Source: Bacteroidales bacterium (GTDB lineage: Bacteria > Bacteroidota > Bacteroidia > Bacteroidales > VadinHA17). From it: DNA of 64,000 nt. A program made the position numbers and the translations under genes. Shown here in pieces: positions 25,890 to 35,495 of this stretch. Numbering within the stretch: position 1 is the first letter of the stretch; the number at the start of each line of letters is the position of its first letter. The DNA is taken from contig JALONT010000005.1 in assembly GCA_025454795.1 (NCBI GenBank), forward strand, positions 1-64,000, written 5' to 3'. The notes beneath the pieces were generated by a model. The model was given only the letters and a program-made list of their open reading frames with translations, did not search any database and was not told the origin of the DNA.

Positions 25890-26930
25890 ATGACTAAAAA
25901 GAGTGGCGGAATGAAAATTGGTATCCTGACTGCTGGTGGTGATTGTCCCGGGATAAATGCTGCAATACGCGGAGTCGGAAAAACAGCAATTTTAAAATAC
26001 AGTATGCAATTGATCGGCATAAGTGACGGATTTACGGGGATGATCAATAAGGAGTACCGGGAACTGACAGAGCATGATCTTTCGGGAATCCTTACTGTAG
26101 GAGGTACGATTCTCGGTACCTCCAGGGAAAAGCCTTTCAAAAGTTCCGGAAAGAATAAGAATGAGATCAAAAGACCGGTTCTCATCAAAGAGCACTATGA
26201 ACAAATGGGGCTCGATTGTCTTGTCTGTATTGGTGGGAATGGTACACTCAAAACAGCATACCTGTTGTCGCTTGAGGGTCTTAATGTCGTAGGAATACCG
26301 AAAACAATCGACAATGATGTGTGGGGCACTGATATTACCTTTGGATTTGACTCAGCCGTAAATATTGCAACTGAAGCAATCGACCGGCTCCATTCTACTG
26401 CCAACTCTCATAAAAGGATCATGCTTATTGAGCTCATGGGCCACAATGCCGGATGGATAGCATTATATTCTGGTATTGCAGGAGGAGGAGATGTGATCCT
26501 TATACCCGAGATCCCATACAAAGAGGAAAAAATAGCTGAATATCTGCTCCGTCGTACCGATGAAAATAAGCCTTATTCAATAGTTGTTATAGGTGAAGGT
26601 GTTGAAAACCCCCACAAGGAAAGATCTGTTGCACATTACCTGAGCAACAGGATAAATGAACTGACCGGCCTCGAAACAAGGGAAACAGTTCTTGGGTACA
26701 TTCAGCGGGGAGGAACCCCTTCCCCTATGGATCGTGTACTTGCAACACAATATGGAACAGCAGCAGTCGACATGATTGCAGAGCGTGATTTCGGGAAAAT
26801 GGTTGCCTTGAAGAATGGTCATTTGGATTCAGTCCCTCTTTCTGATGTTTCAGGAAAGTTGAAACTGGTTGCGCCTGATAATCCTCTGGTTATACAGGCG
26901 TTGAATATGGGAACAAGTTTTGGTGTATAA
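25890..26930 (+). CDS. pfkA: 6-phosphofructokinase
   Basis: Phosphorylates fructose 6-phosphate in glycolysis. GGDCPGINAAIRG near the N-terminus is the PFK nucleotide loop. The position-104 region reads IGGNGT and the 124 region PKTIDND. By the usual numbering this gives Gly104 (as in ATP enzymes) with Lys124 (as in PPi enzymes and some atypical ATP enzymes). An Asn replaces the usual metal-binding Asp of GGDG. The phosphoryl donor is therefore uncertain. I prefer the ATG at 25890; a TTG six bases earlier is also open. It is followed 45 bp later by sixA and ppk1, an uncommon neighbourhood for PFK. Confidence 0.87.
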   Translation: MTKKSGGMKIGILTAGGDCPGINAAIRGVGKTAILKYSMQLIGISDGFTGMINKEYRELTEHDLSGILTVGGTILGTSREKPFKSSGKNKNEIKRPVLIKEHYEQMGLDCLVCIGGNGTLKTAYLLSLEGLNVVGIPKTIDNDVWGTDITFGFDSAVNIATEAIDRLHSTANSHKRIMLIELMGHNAGWIALYSGIAGGGDVILIPEIPYKEEKIAEYLLRRTDENKPYSIVVIGEGVENPHKERSVAHYLSNRINELTGLETRETVLGYIQRGGTPSPMDRVLATQYGTAAVDMIAERDFGKMVALKNGHLDSVPLSDVSGKLKLVAPDNPLVIQALNMGTSFGV

Positions 26931-26975
26931 TAATTTTTAAACGATAATTTATTCCGGACAATCCGGTCGAGATAC

Positions 26976-27467
26976 ATGAAAAAGTTAATCTTTATACGTC
27001 ATGGCAGAGCTGAAGATGCTTCATCAGAAATCTCCGATTTTGAAAGATCGCTTACTATTAAGGGTAAGGTAATATCAAGAATGATGGCACATCGTTTAAG
27101 GGAAAAAGAGGATAATCCCGGATTAATGATCACAAGTCCTGCATTCAGAGCACTTGAAACTGCCTATATATTTGCAGGAGAATTCGGAATAAAACCTGAC
27201 GCCATCAGGACCGACAGCAACCTTTACTACAAGGCAGGCATGAAAATGCTCATTGAAATGCTTGCGGTAGCAGGTGATGAAATAGATACAATAACTCTGT
27301 TCGGACATAATCCTGCAATTACCGAGATGCCTGACCGGCTGTGCCGCGAAGGATGTGAGTTTCTGACCAAAACAAGCATAGTCTGCATCTCATTCCAGAT
27401 AAAAACATGGTCAGAAATCAAATCCGACAGCGGGAAAATGGAGTATTTTCTAAAACCTGATAAATGA
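26976..27467 (+). CDS. sixA: SixA-like phosphohistidine phosphatase
   Basis: This 163-residue histidine phosphatase has the RHGRAE motif at residues 7-12 and the second catalytic His in LFGHNPAITE near residue 110. SixA removes phosphate from phosphohistidine in phosphotransfer proteins. Its last four bases overlap the start of ppk1 (ATGA), so the two are translationally coupled. A SixA next to PPK1, an enzyme that itself works through a phosphohistidine, recurs in bacteria. Confidence 0.85.
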   Translation: MKKLIFIRHGRAEDASSEISDFERSLTIKGKVISRMMAHRLREKEDNPGLMITSPAFRALETAYIFAGEFGIKPDAIRTDSNLYYKAGMKMLIEMLAVAGDEIDTITLFGHNPAITEMPDRLCREGCEFLTKTSIVCISFQIKTWSEIKSDSGKMEYFLKPDK

Positions 27468-29533
27468 CAATGAGCAAGACCTATATCCCAAAGGAGATCA
27501 GCTGGCTTTCGTTTAATGAACGCGTACTCCAGGAAGCTGAAAATAAAGAAATTCCATTGATTGAACGGTTCAAGTTTCTTGGTATTTATTCAAATAACCT
27601 CGACGAGTATTTCAGAGTCAGGGTGGCCACTCTGAAAAGACTATCACAAATCGGTGTAAAATCAAAGAATATTCTCGGATATAACCCGAAATCAACACTT
27701 AAGAAAGTGCATGAGATCGTATTATTGCAGAATGCAAAGTTTGAAAAGATATACTCATCACTGATCCAGGAGCTCGATAAGCACAAAATACACATTATCA
27801 ATGAAAAACAGCTTAACAGTCAACAGGCTGAATTTGTAAGGAACTATTTTATCGGAGAGGTCAGGACCAGACTGATGCCTTACCTTATTGAAAAGGACTC
27901 TGAGCTTCCAAACCTCACGGATGATGCCATTTATCTTGCAATATGCCTTTTTAACAAAGAGAATGAAAAAAAGAGATATGCCATTCTCGAGATTCCAACT
28001 GATGTTCTTCCCCGCTTCACCATCCTGCCTGAAATAGGTGATGACAAGTATATCATTTTTCTGGATGATATTATCAGGTTTGGCTTAAAAGATATTTTCT
28101 TCATCTTCGAATTTGATGAGTTCTCTGCATATACGATCAAGCTGACCAAAGATGCTGAACTGGAAATCGCAGATGATATCTCCGAAAGCTTTATTGACAA
28201 GCTTTCCCGCAGTCTCCACCAGAGGAAATGGGGTTCTCCCGTGAGATTTATTTATGACCGCAAGATGCCTGATGATCTTCTTAAGATTCTTACGAAGAAA
28301 CTCAACTTTGGCCCTGATGATGTTGTCATACCATCTGACAGATATCATAATTTCAAGGACTTCATGCGCTTCCCGAACCTGGGAAAGAAGAAGTTTTATT
28401 ATGAACCTCTTATTCCAATCTCTCACCGTGACATTCAACCCGGGAAAAGTATCTTATCCGCTATCAAGAAGAAGGATATAATGCTTTACTTTCCTTATCA
28501 TCCGTTTGATCATTTTATTGATCTTTTACGGGAAGCATCTATCGATCCATATATAACCTCCATTCAGATAACACTTTACAGACTTGCACGTAACTCAAGT
28601 GTAGTTAATGCTCTCCTGAACGCCGTCAGGAACGGCAAGAACGTTACTACTGTAGTAGAATTGCAGGCCAGATTCGATGAAGAAGCCAACATTCTCTGGG
28701 GAAACAAGCTGCAGGAGGAGGGTGTCAAAGTAATTTATGGCGTGCCCGGGCTGAAAGTACATTCGAAGCTGCTGCTGATCACCAGGGTAAAAAATGATGT
28801 TACACAGCGTTATGCAGCTATAGGAACAGGTAATTTCAACGAGGACACCGCCAGGATCTACACAGATCATCTTCTGCTTACCACCAATCTGAAGATCACC
28901 AATGAGGTACTGAAAGCATTTAACTTTTTCAATGTTAATTACAAAAAGGACAACTATTACCATCTTGTTCTTTCCCCCTTCTCACTGAGAAATAAGATTA
29001 ATCTTCTGATTGAAAATGAGATAAAATTTGCAAAGGCAGGAAAGAAAGCATTTATACATCTCAAACTGAATAATATAACCGACAGTGAGATTATCAATAG
29101 TCTCTATGAGGCAAGTGAAGCAGGTGTCAGCATTAAACTTATCGTAAGAGGCATGATATCACTTGTTCCGGGATTAAAGGACGTGAGCGAAAATATAAAG
29201 GCGATCGGAATTGTTGACAGGTTCCTTGAGCACAGCAGGTTCATGATTTTCTGTAACGGAGGAAATGAGGAAATCTATATCTCTTCTGCCGATCTGATGA
29301 CCAGGAATATTGAACACCGCATTGAAGTCACCTGCCCGGTCTTTGACAAAACGATTAAAAATGAATTAAAACGGATCTTTGATATACAGTGGAAGGATAA
29401 TGTTAAAGCCAGGAAACTAGATGCCTCACTTACAAATAAATTTGTAAAACCGGGGGAGGAACCATTTCAATCACAGGTTGAGGTTTATAAATACCTCCAA
29501 AAAGCAAAAAATAAAACTTCAGAAAAATCATAA
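27464..29533 (+). CDS. ppk1: Polyphosphate kinase 1
   Basis: This 689-residue enzyme makes inorganic polyphosphate from ATP. The N-terminal domain opens with PKEISWLSFNERVLQEA. The catalytic half shows TIYR-type segment ITLYRLARNSSVVNAL, the autophosphorylated His region in GLKVHSKLLL (near residue 430), GTGNFNEDTARIYTD, and IEHRIEVTCPVF near the end. The length is normal for PPK1. It overlaps sixA by 4 bp. The divergent CHAD gene completes a polyphosphate neighbourhood. Confidence 0.93.
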   Translation: MTMSKTYIPKEISWLSFNERVLQEAENKEIPLIERFKFLGIYSNNLDEYFRVRVATLKRLSQIGVKSKNILGYNPKSTLKKVHEIVLLQNAKFEKIYSSLIQELDKHKIHIINEKQLNSQQAEFVRNYFIGEVRTRLMPYLIEKDSELPNLTDDAIYLAICLFNKENEKKRYAILEIPTDVLPRFTILPEIGDDKYIIFLDDIIRFGLKDIFFIFEFDEFSAYTIKLTKDAELEIADDISESFIDKLSRSLHQRKWGSPVRFIYDRKMPDDLLKILTKKLNFGPDDVVIPSDRYHNFKDFMRFPNLGKKKFYYEPLIPISHRDIQPGKSILSAIKKKDIMLYFPYHPFDHFIDLLREASIDPYITSIQITLYRLARNSSVVNALLNAVRNGKNVTTVVELQARFDEEANILWGNKLQEEGVKVIYGVPGLKVHSKLLLITRVKNDVTQRYAAIGTGNFNEDTARIYTDHLLLTTNLKITNEVLKAFNFFNVNYKKDNYYHLVLSPFSLRNKINLLIENEIKFAKAGKKAFIHLKLNNITDSEIINSLYEASEAGVSIKLIVRGMISLVPGLKDVSENIKAIGIVDRFLEHSRFMIFCNGGNEEIYISSADLMTRNIEHRIEVTCPVFDKTIKNELKRIFDIQWKDNVKARKLDASLTNKFVKPGEEPFQSQVEVYKYLQKAKNKTSEKS

Positions 29534-29546
29534 ATCAATGCCGTAC

Positions 29547-29588
29547 CTTTGTGACTTAGTGGCAAAAAAATGCCACAAAGACACCAAG
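29547..29588. repeat. Inverted pair of intergenic word repeats (hairpin)
   Basis: CTTTGTGACTTAGTGGCA is followed after AAAAA by TGCCACAAAGACACCAAG, its imperfect reverse complement (15 of 18 positions). It lies directly after ppk1 and could fold in RNA as a terminator-like hairpin. The words are those of the repeat at 21-57. Confidence 0.65.
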
Positions 29589-29614
29589 TACCACAAAAAA
29601 TTAATAAATAAGAT

Positions 29615-30139
29615 ATGAACTATCCCGTTTTAATTTCAGGAACAATTTTCATCATTCTTTTTTCATGGTACTTTTCAATTAAAGAAAAGAGATATCATGG
29701 GATAGCACGGTTTTTTGCATTTGAAAGCATATTCATTCTGGCACTTCTCAATCTTAAATTCTGGTTCAGAGATCCATTTTCTTTTCACCAGATAATCTCC
29801 TGGATCTTGCTGTTTATATCCATATATCCGGTAGTGGCAGGATTCATGCTTCTGAAAAAAACCGGCAAACCGGAAAAGAGTTTCGAAGACACCACAGTGC
29901 TTGTTAAATCTGGTCTTTACAAATACATCCGTCATCCTCTTTATTGTTCTTTATTCTTTCTTGGAACCGGTATTATGCTGAAGGACACAGGACCTCTTCA
30001 GCTTATTGCAGGTGGGGCAAACCTTATAGCTGTTTATATTACTTCCCGGATCGAAGAGAAGGAAATGATCGCCAGATTCGGTGATTCCTATATCGATTAC
30101 ATGAAGGAGACAAAAATGTTTATTCCATTTGTTATTTAG
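29615..30139 (+). CDS. Isoprenylcysteine carboxyl methyltransferase-family membrane protein
   Basis: This 174-residue protein has four or five membrane segments. The family core is VKSGLYKYIRHPLYCSLF near residue 95, and it ends with EEKEMIARFGDSYIDYMK. This is the ICMT/PEMT-like fold that uses S-adenosylmethionine to methylate lipids or prenylated groups; bacterial substrates are mostly unknown. Its 3' end overlaps the convergent glutathione peroxidase gene by 8 bp. Confidence 0.8.
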   Translation: MNYPVLISGTIFIILFSWYFSIKEKRYHGIARFFAFESIFILALLNLKFWFRDPFSFHQIISWILLFISIYPVVAGFMLLKKTGKPEKSFEDTTVLVKSGLYKYIRHPLYCSLFFLGTGIMLKDTGPLQLIAGGANLIAVYITSRIEEKEMIARFGDSYIDYMKETKMFIPFVI

Positions 30140-30677
30140 CAGACAGCCAGGTCAATACTTTATCTGATCCAGGTTTCTCTTTTGTATAGACCACATCAAC
30201 CACCTTACCATTCTCATCTATAAGGTATTTCTGGAAATTCCACTTTACCTCAGAGTCCATCACACCATTCTTATCTTTGGATGTCAGCCACTTATAAAGA
30301 GGATGCATATCATTTCCCTTAACGGAAATCTTTTCCATCATCGGGAAGGTAACACCAAATTTTTCTGTGCAAAATTGTCTGATTTCCATGGCAGAACCAG
30401 GCTCCTGGTTAGCAAAGTTATTTGCAGGAAATCCGATGATGACAAGCTTTTGTTTGTATTGTTCATATAATAGTTCGAGGTCTTCATACTGAGGTGTAAA
30501 CCCACATCTGGAAGCAGTATTTACTATCATCACTTTCTTTCCTTTAAGTGACGAGAAATTAAATTCATTACCCTCGAGAGTTTTAACTTTAAAATCGTAA
30601 AATCCTGATGACTGCGAGAAGCCGGGAAGCGCAGCCATTACAAATATCATCAAGAACTGAAGTTTTTTTATTTTCAT
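30132..30677 (-). CDS. Exported glutathione peroxidase-family protein
   Basis: This 181-residue thiol peroxidase has a signal peptide (residues 1-21). The active-site segment NTASRCGFTPQY has Cys in place of selenocysteine. Downstream are GFPANNFANQEPG with the catalytic Gln region and WNFQKYLID with the Trp. Such enzymes in bacteria usually take electrons from thioredoxin and reduce hydroperoxides. The leader suggests a periplasmic location. Confidence 0.87.
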   Translation of the reverse strand: MKIKKLQFLMIFVMAALPGFSQSSGFYDFKVKTLEGNEFNFSSLKGKKVMIVNTASRCGFTPQYEDLELLYEQYKQKLVIIGFPANNFANQEPGSAMEIRQFCTEKFGVTFPMMEKISVKGNDMHPLYKWLTSKDKNGVMDSEVKWNFQKYLIDENGKVVDVVYTKEKPGSDKVLTWLSAK

Positions 30678-30770
30678 GCATTTACATTTTATTATATTAT
30701 AATAAACAACAATTCACGAGGTATGTTCAAAAGCCATATTTCCCCTGCCCTATCCATTTGAAATCCGTTA

Positions 30771-31991
30771 TTAAACTGGCATATCAGGCAAAGTCCACCC
30801 TTCGCGATAGTTATGTCTGATCAATCCTGCAGCAAATTCTTTTGCCGTAATAGATTCGGTTTTACTAAGAGTTAGTTTGTCGGTGTCAGTAATGTTTGTA
30901 AAATTCATTTCTGGAACATCCCAGGTAAGGGATTTATTCGGTTCCTGAAGACGAACGGCCAGAACACCCATTACAACCATTTCGTTGAATGGACCAGCAT
31001 CTTTGAAATCAGATGCAGTCGGTACATGACTTTCAGGGCTTTCTTTGCAGGCACAGATCCAATCCTGTTCATGACTTACTTCAATGCGACACAGAGTTTT
31101 AGGAACATCAGGGACCCTGCCAGAAAGCAGGACTGGATTAGTTCCATACTCACCGCAAATCAATGTGTCTTTCGTTCCATGGAAAAGAACTCCTGATTTC
31201 TGGGTACTACCAACCGGCCAATTCTCCGGATACTGATGCATAACATGACAAGCCATATCGCCAAGGGCACCGGTACCAAAATCCTACCATCCTCGCCATA
31301 TCCATGAATGGTAAGCCGGATTGTATGGACGAAACCTGGCCGGGCCAATGAAAAAATCCCAATTCAGGGTTTCTGGTACAGGTGGGGTATCAGTCGGGGT
31401 ACGTAATCCCTGTGGCCATATTGGCCGGTTAGTGTAAGCTTCAATCTTCTTCACTTCACCAATTTCTCCATTCCAGATCCACTCGCAGGCTAACCTCACT
31501 CCTTCTGCTGAAGACCCCTGGTTTCGCATCTGCGTTGCAACTTTGTATTTTTCTGCCAGTTTTGTCAGCAAACGGGATTCGTAAACACTGTGGGTCAATG
31601 GTTTTTGTGTATAGGCATGTTTCCCCATTGTGATGGCATTAACCGTAATGATAGCATGAGTGTGGTCAGAAGTTGCAACCATAATTGCTTCAATAGATTT
31701 GCCCATCTCATCAAACATTTTACGCCAATCCCAATACTTTGCAGCTTGCGGGTAAGTATCAAAAACCTGTGGCACATTGTTTCTGCCGATACCCCAGTCA
31801 ACATCACAAAGGGCAACAATGTTTTCAGTTGCCATTCTTTGAAGGTTACTTTTTCCCATACCTCCAATACCAATCCCTGCGATATTCAATTTATCGCTTG
31901 GTGCCTTATGTCCTAACCCGGCGATCGTATTTGAAGGAACAATTAAAAGTCCTGATGCAACTGCAGACGTTGTTCCTATGAACTTCCTTCA
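30771..31991 (-). pseudogene. Broken Tat-type Gfo/Idh/MocA oxidoreductase
   Basis: The family features are all in one frame: a leader-like RKFIGTTSAVASGLL, the Rossmann motif GIGIGGMG, SDHTHAI, QKPLTHS and WIWRGW. An amber TAG at 31284-31286 then stands where relatives have a second Trp (WRGWWDFGTGALGDMACH). The frame stays open behind it to 30771 without any shift. A single G-to-A change in TGG explains it. At the other end a TGA (31989-31991) directly precedes RKF where a second Arg codon (CGA) would complete the twin-arginine motif, and no start codon follows upstream. The gene is inactive unless the stop is read through. Confidence 0.85.
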
Positions 31992-31993
31992 GG

Positions 31994-32375
31994 GGATTTG
32001 AGTGGTCAAAAAACGGACATGTAGCGGTAATAAATACTGATGATTGTCCGGTAATTTCATCTGATTCATACGGCACTTTTGTAGAACTATGCGCCTGGTA
32101 CTCTATCTTCCGATTTGACTCCTGCATTTAATAAAACGAATGTTCGTATTTACCCAAATCCAGTTGCAAATGGTAAATTAACGGTTAAAATTATTGACGG
32201 TTTTGAAGGTAGCACTTCGGTAACAGTTTTTGATATATCAGGAAGAATATACTATCTGTCCCCGATTGAAAAGAGTGAAACCGTTATTGATGTAAGTGGA
32301 TTTAAATCAGGCTTATACATTACTAAAATTTCAAATAGCAATATATTTTATTCATATAAGCTGCTCGTTAAATAG
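31994..32375 (+). pseudogene. Orphan C-terminus of a T9SS-secreted protein, frameshifted
   Basis: The 3' part (from about 32085) encodes VRIYPNPVANGKLTVKI, VFDISGRI and GLYITKI...YKLLVK, a type IX secretion system C-terminal sorting domain. The 5' part (31994-32131) is open in another frame and encodes FEWSKNGHVAVINTDDCPVI. The two can be joined by a one-base shift between 32085 and 32131. No start codon, signal peptide or catalytic domain precedes it. It abuts the broken leader of the Gfo/Idh pseudogene, so a deletion or rearrangement junction lies near 31990. Confidence 0.75.
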
Positions 32376-32516
32376 CAGATTAATTAAAAACATTCTGTTT
32401 GTAACTTTCTGATTATGCAGCCAATCTGGTATTGCCTTTATGAGCGATACAGATAAATTTGACTTCTGCTTTCTAATGATGTATCTTTATTGATTATATA
32501 GCTTCAAATCCCTGAA

Positions 32517-34109
32517 ATGAGGCAAAGGAATTTATCTCCGGAAGTAATTATTCTTTTCATTATTCCATTCCTGGTAATAACCGCAGGTTGTTCTTCAACC
32601 CGTCTTATTCGTGAATTAAGTAATCCATCCATGGTTAGTCATTCAGACTTAACAAAAAAACATTTGAAAGTTCATATGAAAGATGGTTCACTGTATGTAC
32701 TTGATTCCTTAATCACCTACAGTAATGCAGATTATGCTGAAGGATACGGAACCTATCTTAATCCTTACAGGGATATTGTAAAATATAATATAGACAAATC
32801 AGGGATTATAGTTGATACATCCTTCCATATAATGATTTCTGAAGTAGCATTACTTGAAGCAAACAGAATAACTGGTTTAAAAGGTAAAATACTTGCTTTG
32901 GCTTTGGTTGGGGTTCCAACTGCAATCCTTACAATATACTGCATTACTAATCCAAAAGCCTGCTTTGGCTCATGTCCTACATTTTATTCATGGGATGGAA
33001 GTGATACAACTCTGATGGCTGAGGGTTTTTCTTCAAGCATCTTAAAAGCTTTTGAGAAGGAAGATATAGATATGCTTTACTGGACAAAGCTTTCAGGCAA
33101 TATTTTTCACCTGCAAATGAAGAATGAGGCTCTGGAGACCCATATTGTGAGGCAGGCTGATCTTTTGGTGGTACCACGGCCCAAAACAGAAAGAGTGTTC
33201 GCCACTGAAAATGGTGAATTCTTTGAAACTTCTGATATTCAGAGTCCCGTGTCTTGCAATGCTTCTGAAGGTGATTGTCTTGATGCAGTGAAACTGATGG
33301 ATCATAAGGAAAGGTATTGTACAACCGATCCTAAGAATCTGGCTTCCAAAGAATTTATAGAGATGCACTTTGAAAATGTACCGGGAGGTAAGCACGGTCT
33401 GATAATTGGCTGCAAACAAACATTATTGACGACCTATCTGTTTTATCAGAGTCTTGCTAATCTTGGAAATTCAGCTGGATATTTTGCATCAAGGATTGAA
33501 AGCGGAGATAAATCACTTATAAAGAAGGTTGATAATGTCTGGAATACATTGGGAGGAATTGAAATATCTATCCAGAATCAAGATGGAAAATGGGAAAAAA
33601 TAGATGAGATTCAGGAGATGGGGCCGATAGCATCAGATGTCCACCTTGTTAAATTACCTGAGTTCAGGCTAAAAAATATCAATATCAGATTAAAACTGAC
33701 AAAAGGCTTATGGCGTATTGATTACCTGGCACTCGGAAATATAGATCAGAGAATTGACCCGATAGTCATTGAGCCTTCAAGGATAATACCGGCTTGCGGG
33801 TCAGGTACAGGTGCATCTTCCATCTTAGATGGCAATGGAGATCCTCTTGTAACCTTCCCTGGAGATGTATATGATATCTTTTATGAACTGCCTGATAATT
33901 CAATTGATTATGAAATCTTTCTTAAAAGCAAAGGATATTACCTTGAATGGATAAGAGAAAGCTGGCTCGGGGAGGAGAATCTTAAAAAAGCAGCCTTTTA
34001 CTTTATGTTCCCAAGATTATATATGAAGAAAGATGCAGGTAAATTTAAAATATTAGAACCATCAATGGAAGAAAGCTTCTGGAGCAGTAAATATGTCAAA
34101 AAGAGTTAA
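32517..34109 (+). CDS. Predicted lipoprotein of unknown function
   Basis: This 530-residue protein has a lipoprotein signal (hydrophobic residues 10-23, lipobox ITAGC). I do not recognise a domain. A PEGA-like or carboxypeptidase domain is not visible. A hydrophobic segment near residues 122-142 is followed by a Cys-containing stretch (CITNPKACFGSCP). The last 17 bp overlap the next lipoprotein gene. The pair resembles small Bacteroidetes envelope operons. Confidence 0.72.
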   Translation: MRQRNLSPEVIILFIIPFLVITAGCSSTRLIRELSNPSMVSHSDLTKKHLKVHMKDGSLYVLDSLITYSNADYAEGYGTYLNPYRDIVKYNIDKSGIIVDTSFHIMISEVALLEANRITGLKGKILALALVGVPTAILTIYCITNPKACFGSCPTFYSWDGSDTTLMAEGFSSSILKAFEKEDIDMLYWTKLSGNIFHLQMKNEALETHIVRQADLLVVPRPKTERVFATENGEFFETSDIQSPVSCNASEGDCLDAVKLMDHKERYCTTDPKNLASKEFIEMHFENVPGGKHGLIIGCKQTLLTTYLFYQSLANLGNSAGYFASRIESGDKSLIKKVDNVWNTLGGIEISIQNQDGKWEKIDEIQEMGPIASDVHLVKLPEFRLKNINIRLKLTKGLWRIDYLALGNIDQRIDPIVIEPSRIIPACGSGTGASSILDGNGDPLVTFPGDVYDIFYELPDNSIDYEIFLKSKGYYLEWIRESWLGEENLKKAAFYFMFPRLYMKKDAGKFKILEPSMEESFWSSKYVKKS

Positions 34110-34674
34110 GGCAATATTAGTATTACTAATCAGTCTGGTATTATTGCCTGGATGCCAGGAAACTATGATACCAACGGGATACTTACCCGGGCCTAATAAG
34201 GTTTACAAAGGGATCACAGGGAGTTGGATTATTTTATCGGTTATTGGAGACACAATTACGGGTTTTAAAGCTGAATTATCAGGAGAATTAATAGCTGTTC
34301 AATCTGATTCATTATATGTATTGACAGAAGCTGGACTTCAGGTATTAAACAAAAAAAACATTAATTCAGCAGTTTTATATCTTTTTGCCCCCCAGGGTGC
34401 GGTGGGTCCCTTTATATCTTTGATGTTATTTATACCCAATATTATAGGGGCAATCTCCAGTCCTGAATTCGCGGGATCTTTTTTGGGGATCGGAATTCCA
34501 TTATTAGTAACAGGAATAACTGAGGGTATCATTGAGACCGGGGGAAACTCAAAGTTAAAATACCCCGGGAGGTATTTGCTTGAAGATTTTGTCAAATATG
34601 CCCGTTATCCACAGGGTTTCCCGCCCGCATTGAACAGAGAGCAGTTTCACATTGTAAATAGAGATAAGATTTAA
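34093..34674 (+). CDS. Predicted lipoprotein of unknown function
   Basis: This 193-residue protein has a lipobox LLPGC at residues 18-22. A Gly- and Ile-rich hydrophobic region at about residues 95-150 suggests membrane association beyond the lipid anchor. It overlaps the preceding lipoprotein gene by 17 bp and is probably coexpressed with it. I see no known motif. Confidence 0.7.
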   Translation: MSKRVKAILVLLISLVLLPGCQETMIPTGYLPGPNKVYKGITGSWIILSVIGDTITGFKAELSGELIAVQSDSLYVLTEAGLQVLNKKNINSAVLYLFAPQGAVGPFISLMLFIPNIIGAISSPEFAGSFLGIGIPLLVTGITEGIIETGGNSKLKYPGRYLLEDFVKYARYPQGFPPALNREQFHIVNRDKI

Positions 34675-34699
34675 AATTCCTTTACCTGGGTTTCCACTT

Positions 34700-35206
34700 A
34701 TGAAAAATGCTATCTTATCCGGAAGTCGGTTAATCATCCGAAAAGGTATTCTGAACATCTTATTAATTATAGCATTAATATCACCTTCCTGCGAAAAGAA
34801 CAATGATGTTCCCCTTGGAACAATTTCAGTTTCAGTTGATGGTTTTAAAAAGAGTTTTAATAATAATGCAAAAGCTGAATGGTTGTCGGTGCAGAATGGC
34901 TATGGTCTTTCAATAGATGGTTTCAAAGGGGAAGTTGGATCATCTAATGAAATAACAATTACAATTGCCAGTCCTTACACTATTTCAGCAAAGACATATA
35001 ATAACAATCCGTATGGAAACCTGGTTCAGATTAAATACTCTGTCAATCTGATATTTTTCCTGGATGAATTTCTTTCTTCAAAAGCGGCCGTCACTATTAC
35101 CGAGATAAATTCGACACATGTAAAAGGGACGTTCAGCGGAAACCTGATAGATTCAGGAGGTGGTACAATGGAATTTAGCGGAGGTGCTTTTAATGTTAGC
35201 TTCTAA
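34700..35206 (+). CDS. Small secreted or lipid-anchored protein, DUF6252-like
   Basis: This 168-residue protein has a leader ending in a lipobox-like SPSC near residue 31. The body is rich in Ser, Asn and Thr with beta-strand character. It includes SVDGFKKSF and a closing KGTFSGNL...MEFSGGAFNVSF, a pattern I associate with DUF6252-type proteins. The function is unknown. It is the third gene of the lipoprotein run, 25 bp behind the second. Confidence 0.65.
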   Translation: MKNAILSGSRLIIRKGILNILLIIALISPSCEKNNDVPLGTISVSVDGFKKSFNNNAKAEWLSVQNGYGLSIDGFKGEVGSSNEITITIASPYTISAKTYNNNPYGNLVQIKYSVNLIFFLDEFLSSKAAVTITEINSTHVKGTFSGNLIDSGGGTMEFSGGAFNVSF

Positions 35207-35324
35207 GGGCAATACCGGAGACTTTTTTGTTCCAATTATGGAGTTAAATTTTGAAATGACAACAGGATGGTTAATTTGTCTGCAACCGGGGAAACTTAGA
35301 TAGTGAAATGACTATCATGTTCAG

Positions 35325-35483
35325 ATGAAAGGATTTCCGCTAATATTTTACCCAATTGTTTGGCGATTATATTTAAATAAAAACGGTATCTTCTGGTATG
35401 GAATGAAGTCTCGATATTTGCTTAATGCAAAAAGCAAAAGATTGAAATGCCGTTATGATCAAATTTCGGAAGAATTTATTTAA
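35325..35483 (+). CDS. Possible 52-residue small protein
   Basis: An open frame with an ATG start encodes a basic, aromatic-rich peptide (MKGFPLIFYPIVWRLYLNKN...). The spacer 35207-35572 holds nothing else apart from the promoter below. It may be a decayed remnant. I have no family support, so confidence is low. Confidence 0.22.
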   Translation: MKGFPLIFYPIVWRLYLNKNGIFWYGMKSRYLLNAKSKRLKCRYDQISEEFI

Positions 35484-35495
35484 ATATCCAATTTT

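Noticed and set aside
31284-31286. Pyrrolysine or other recoding at TAG
   Set aside because: The position is a Trp in relatives and TGG to TAG is one transition; nothing in the window suggests recoding machinery.
32977-33419. Minus-strand open frames opposite the 530-residue lipoprotein gene
   Set aside because: His/Ser/Leu-rich antisense shadows with no motif or start signal.
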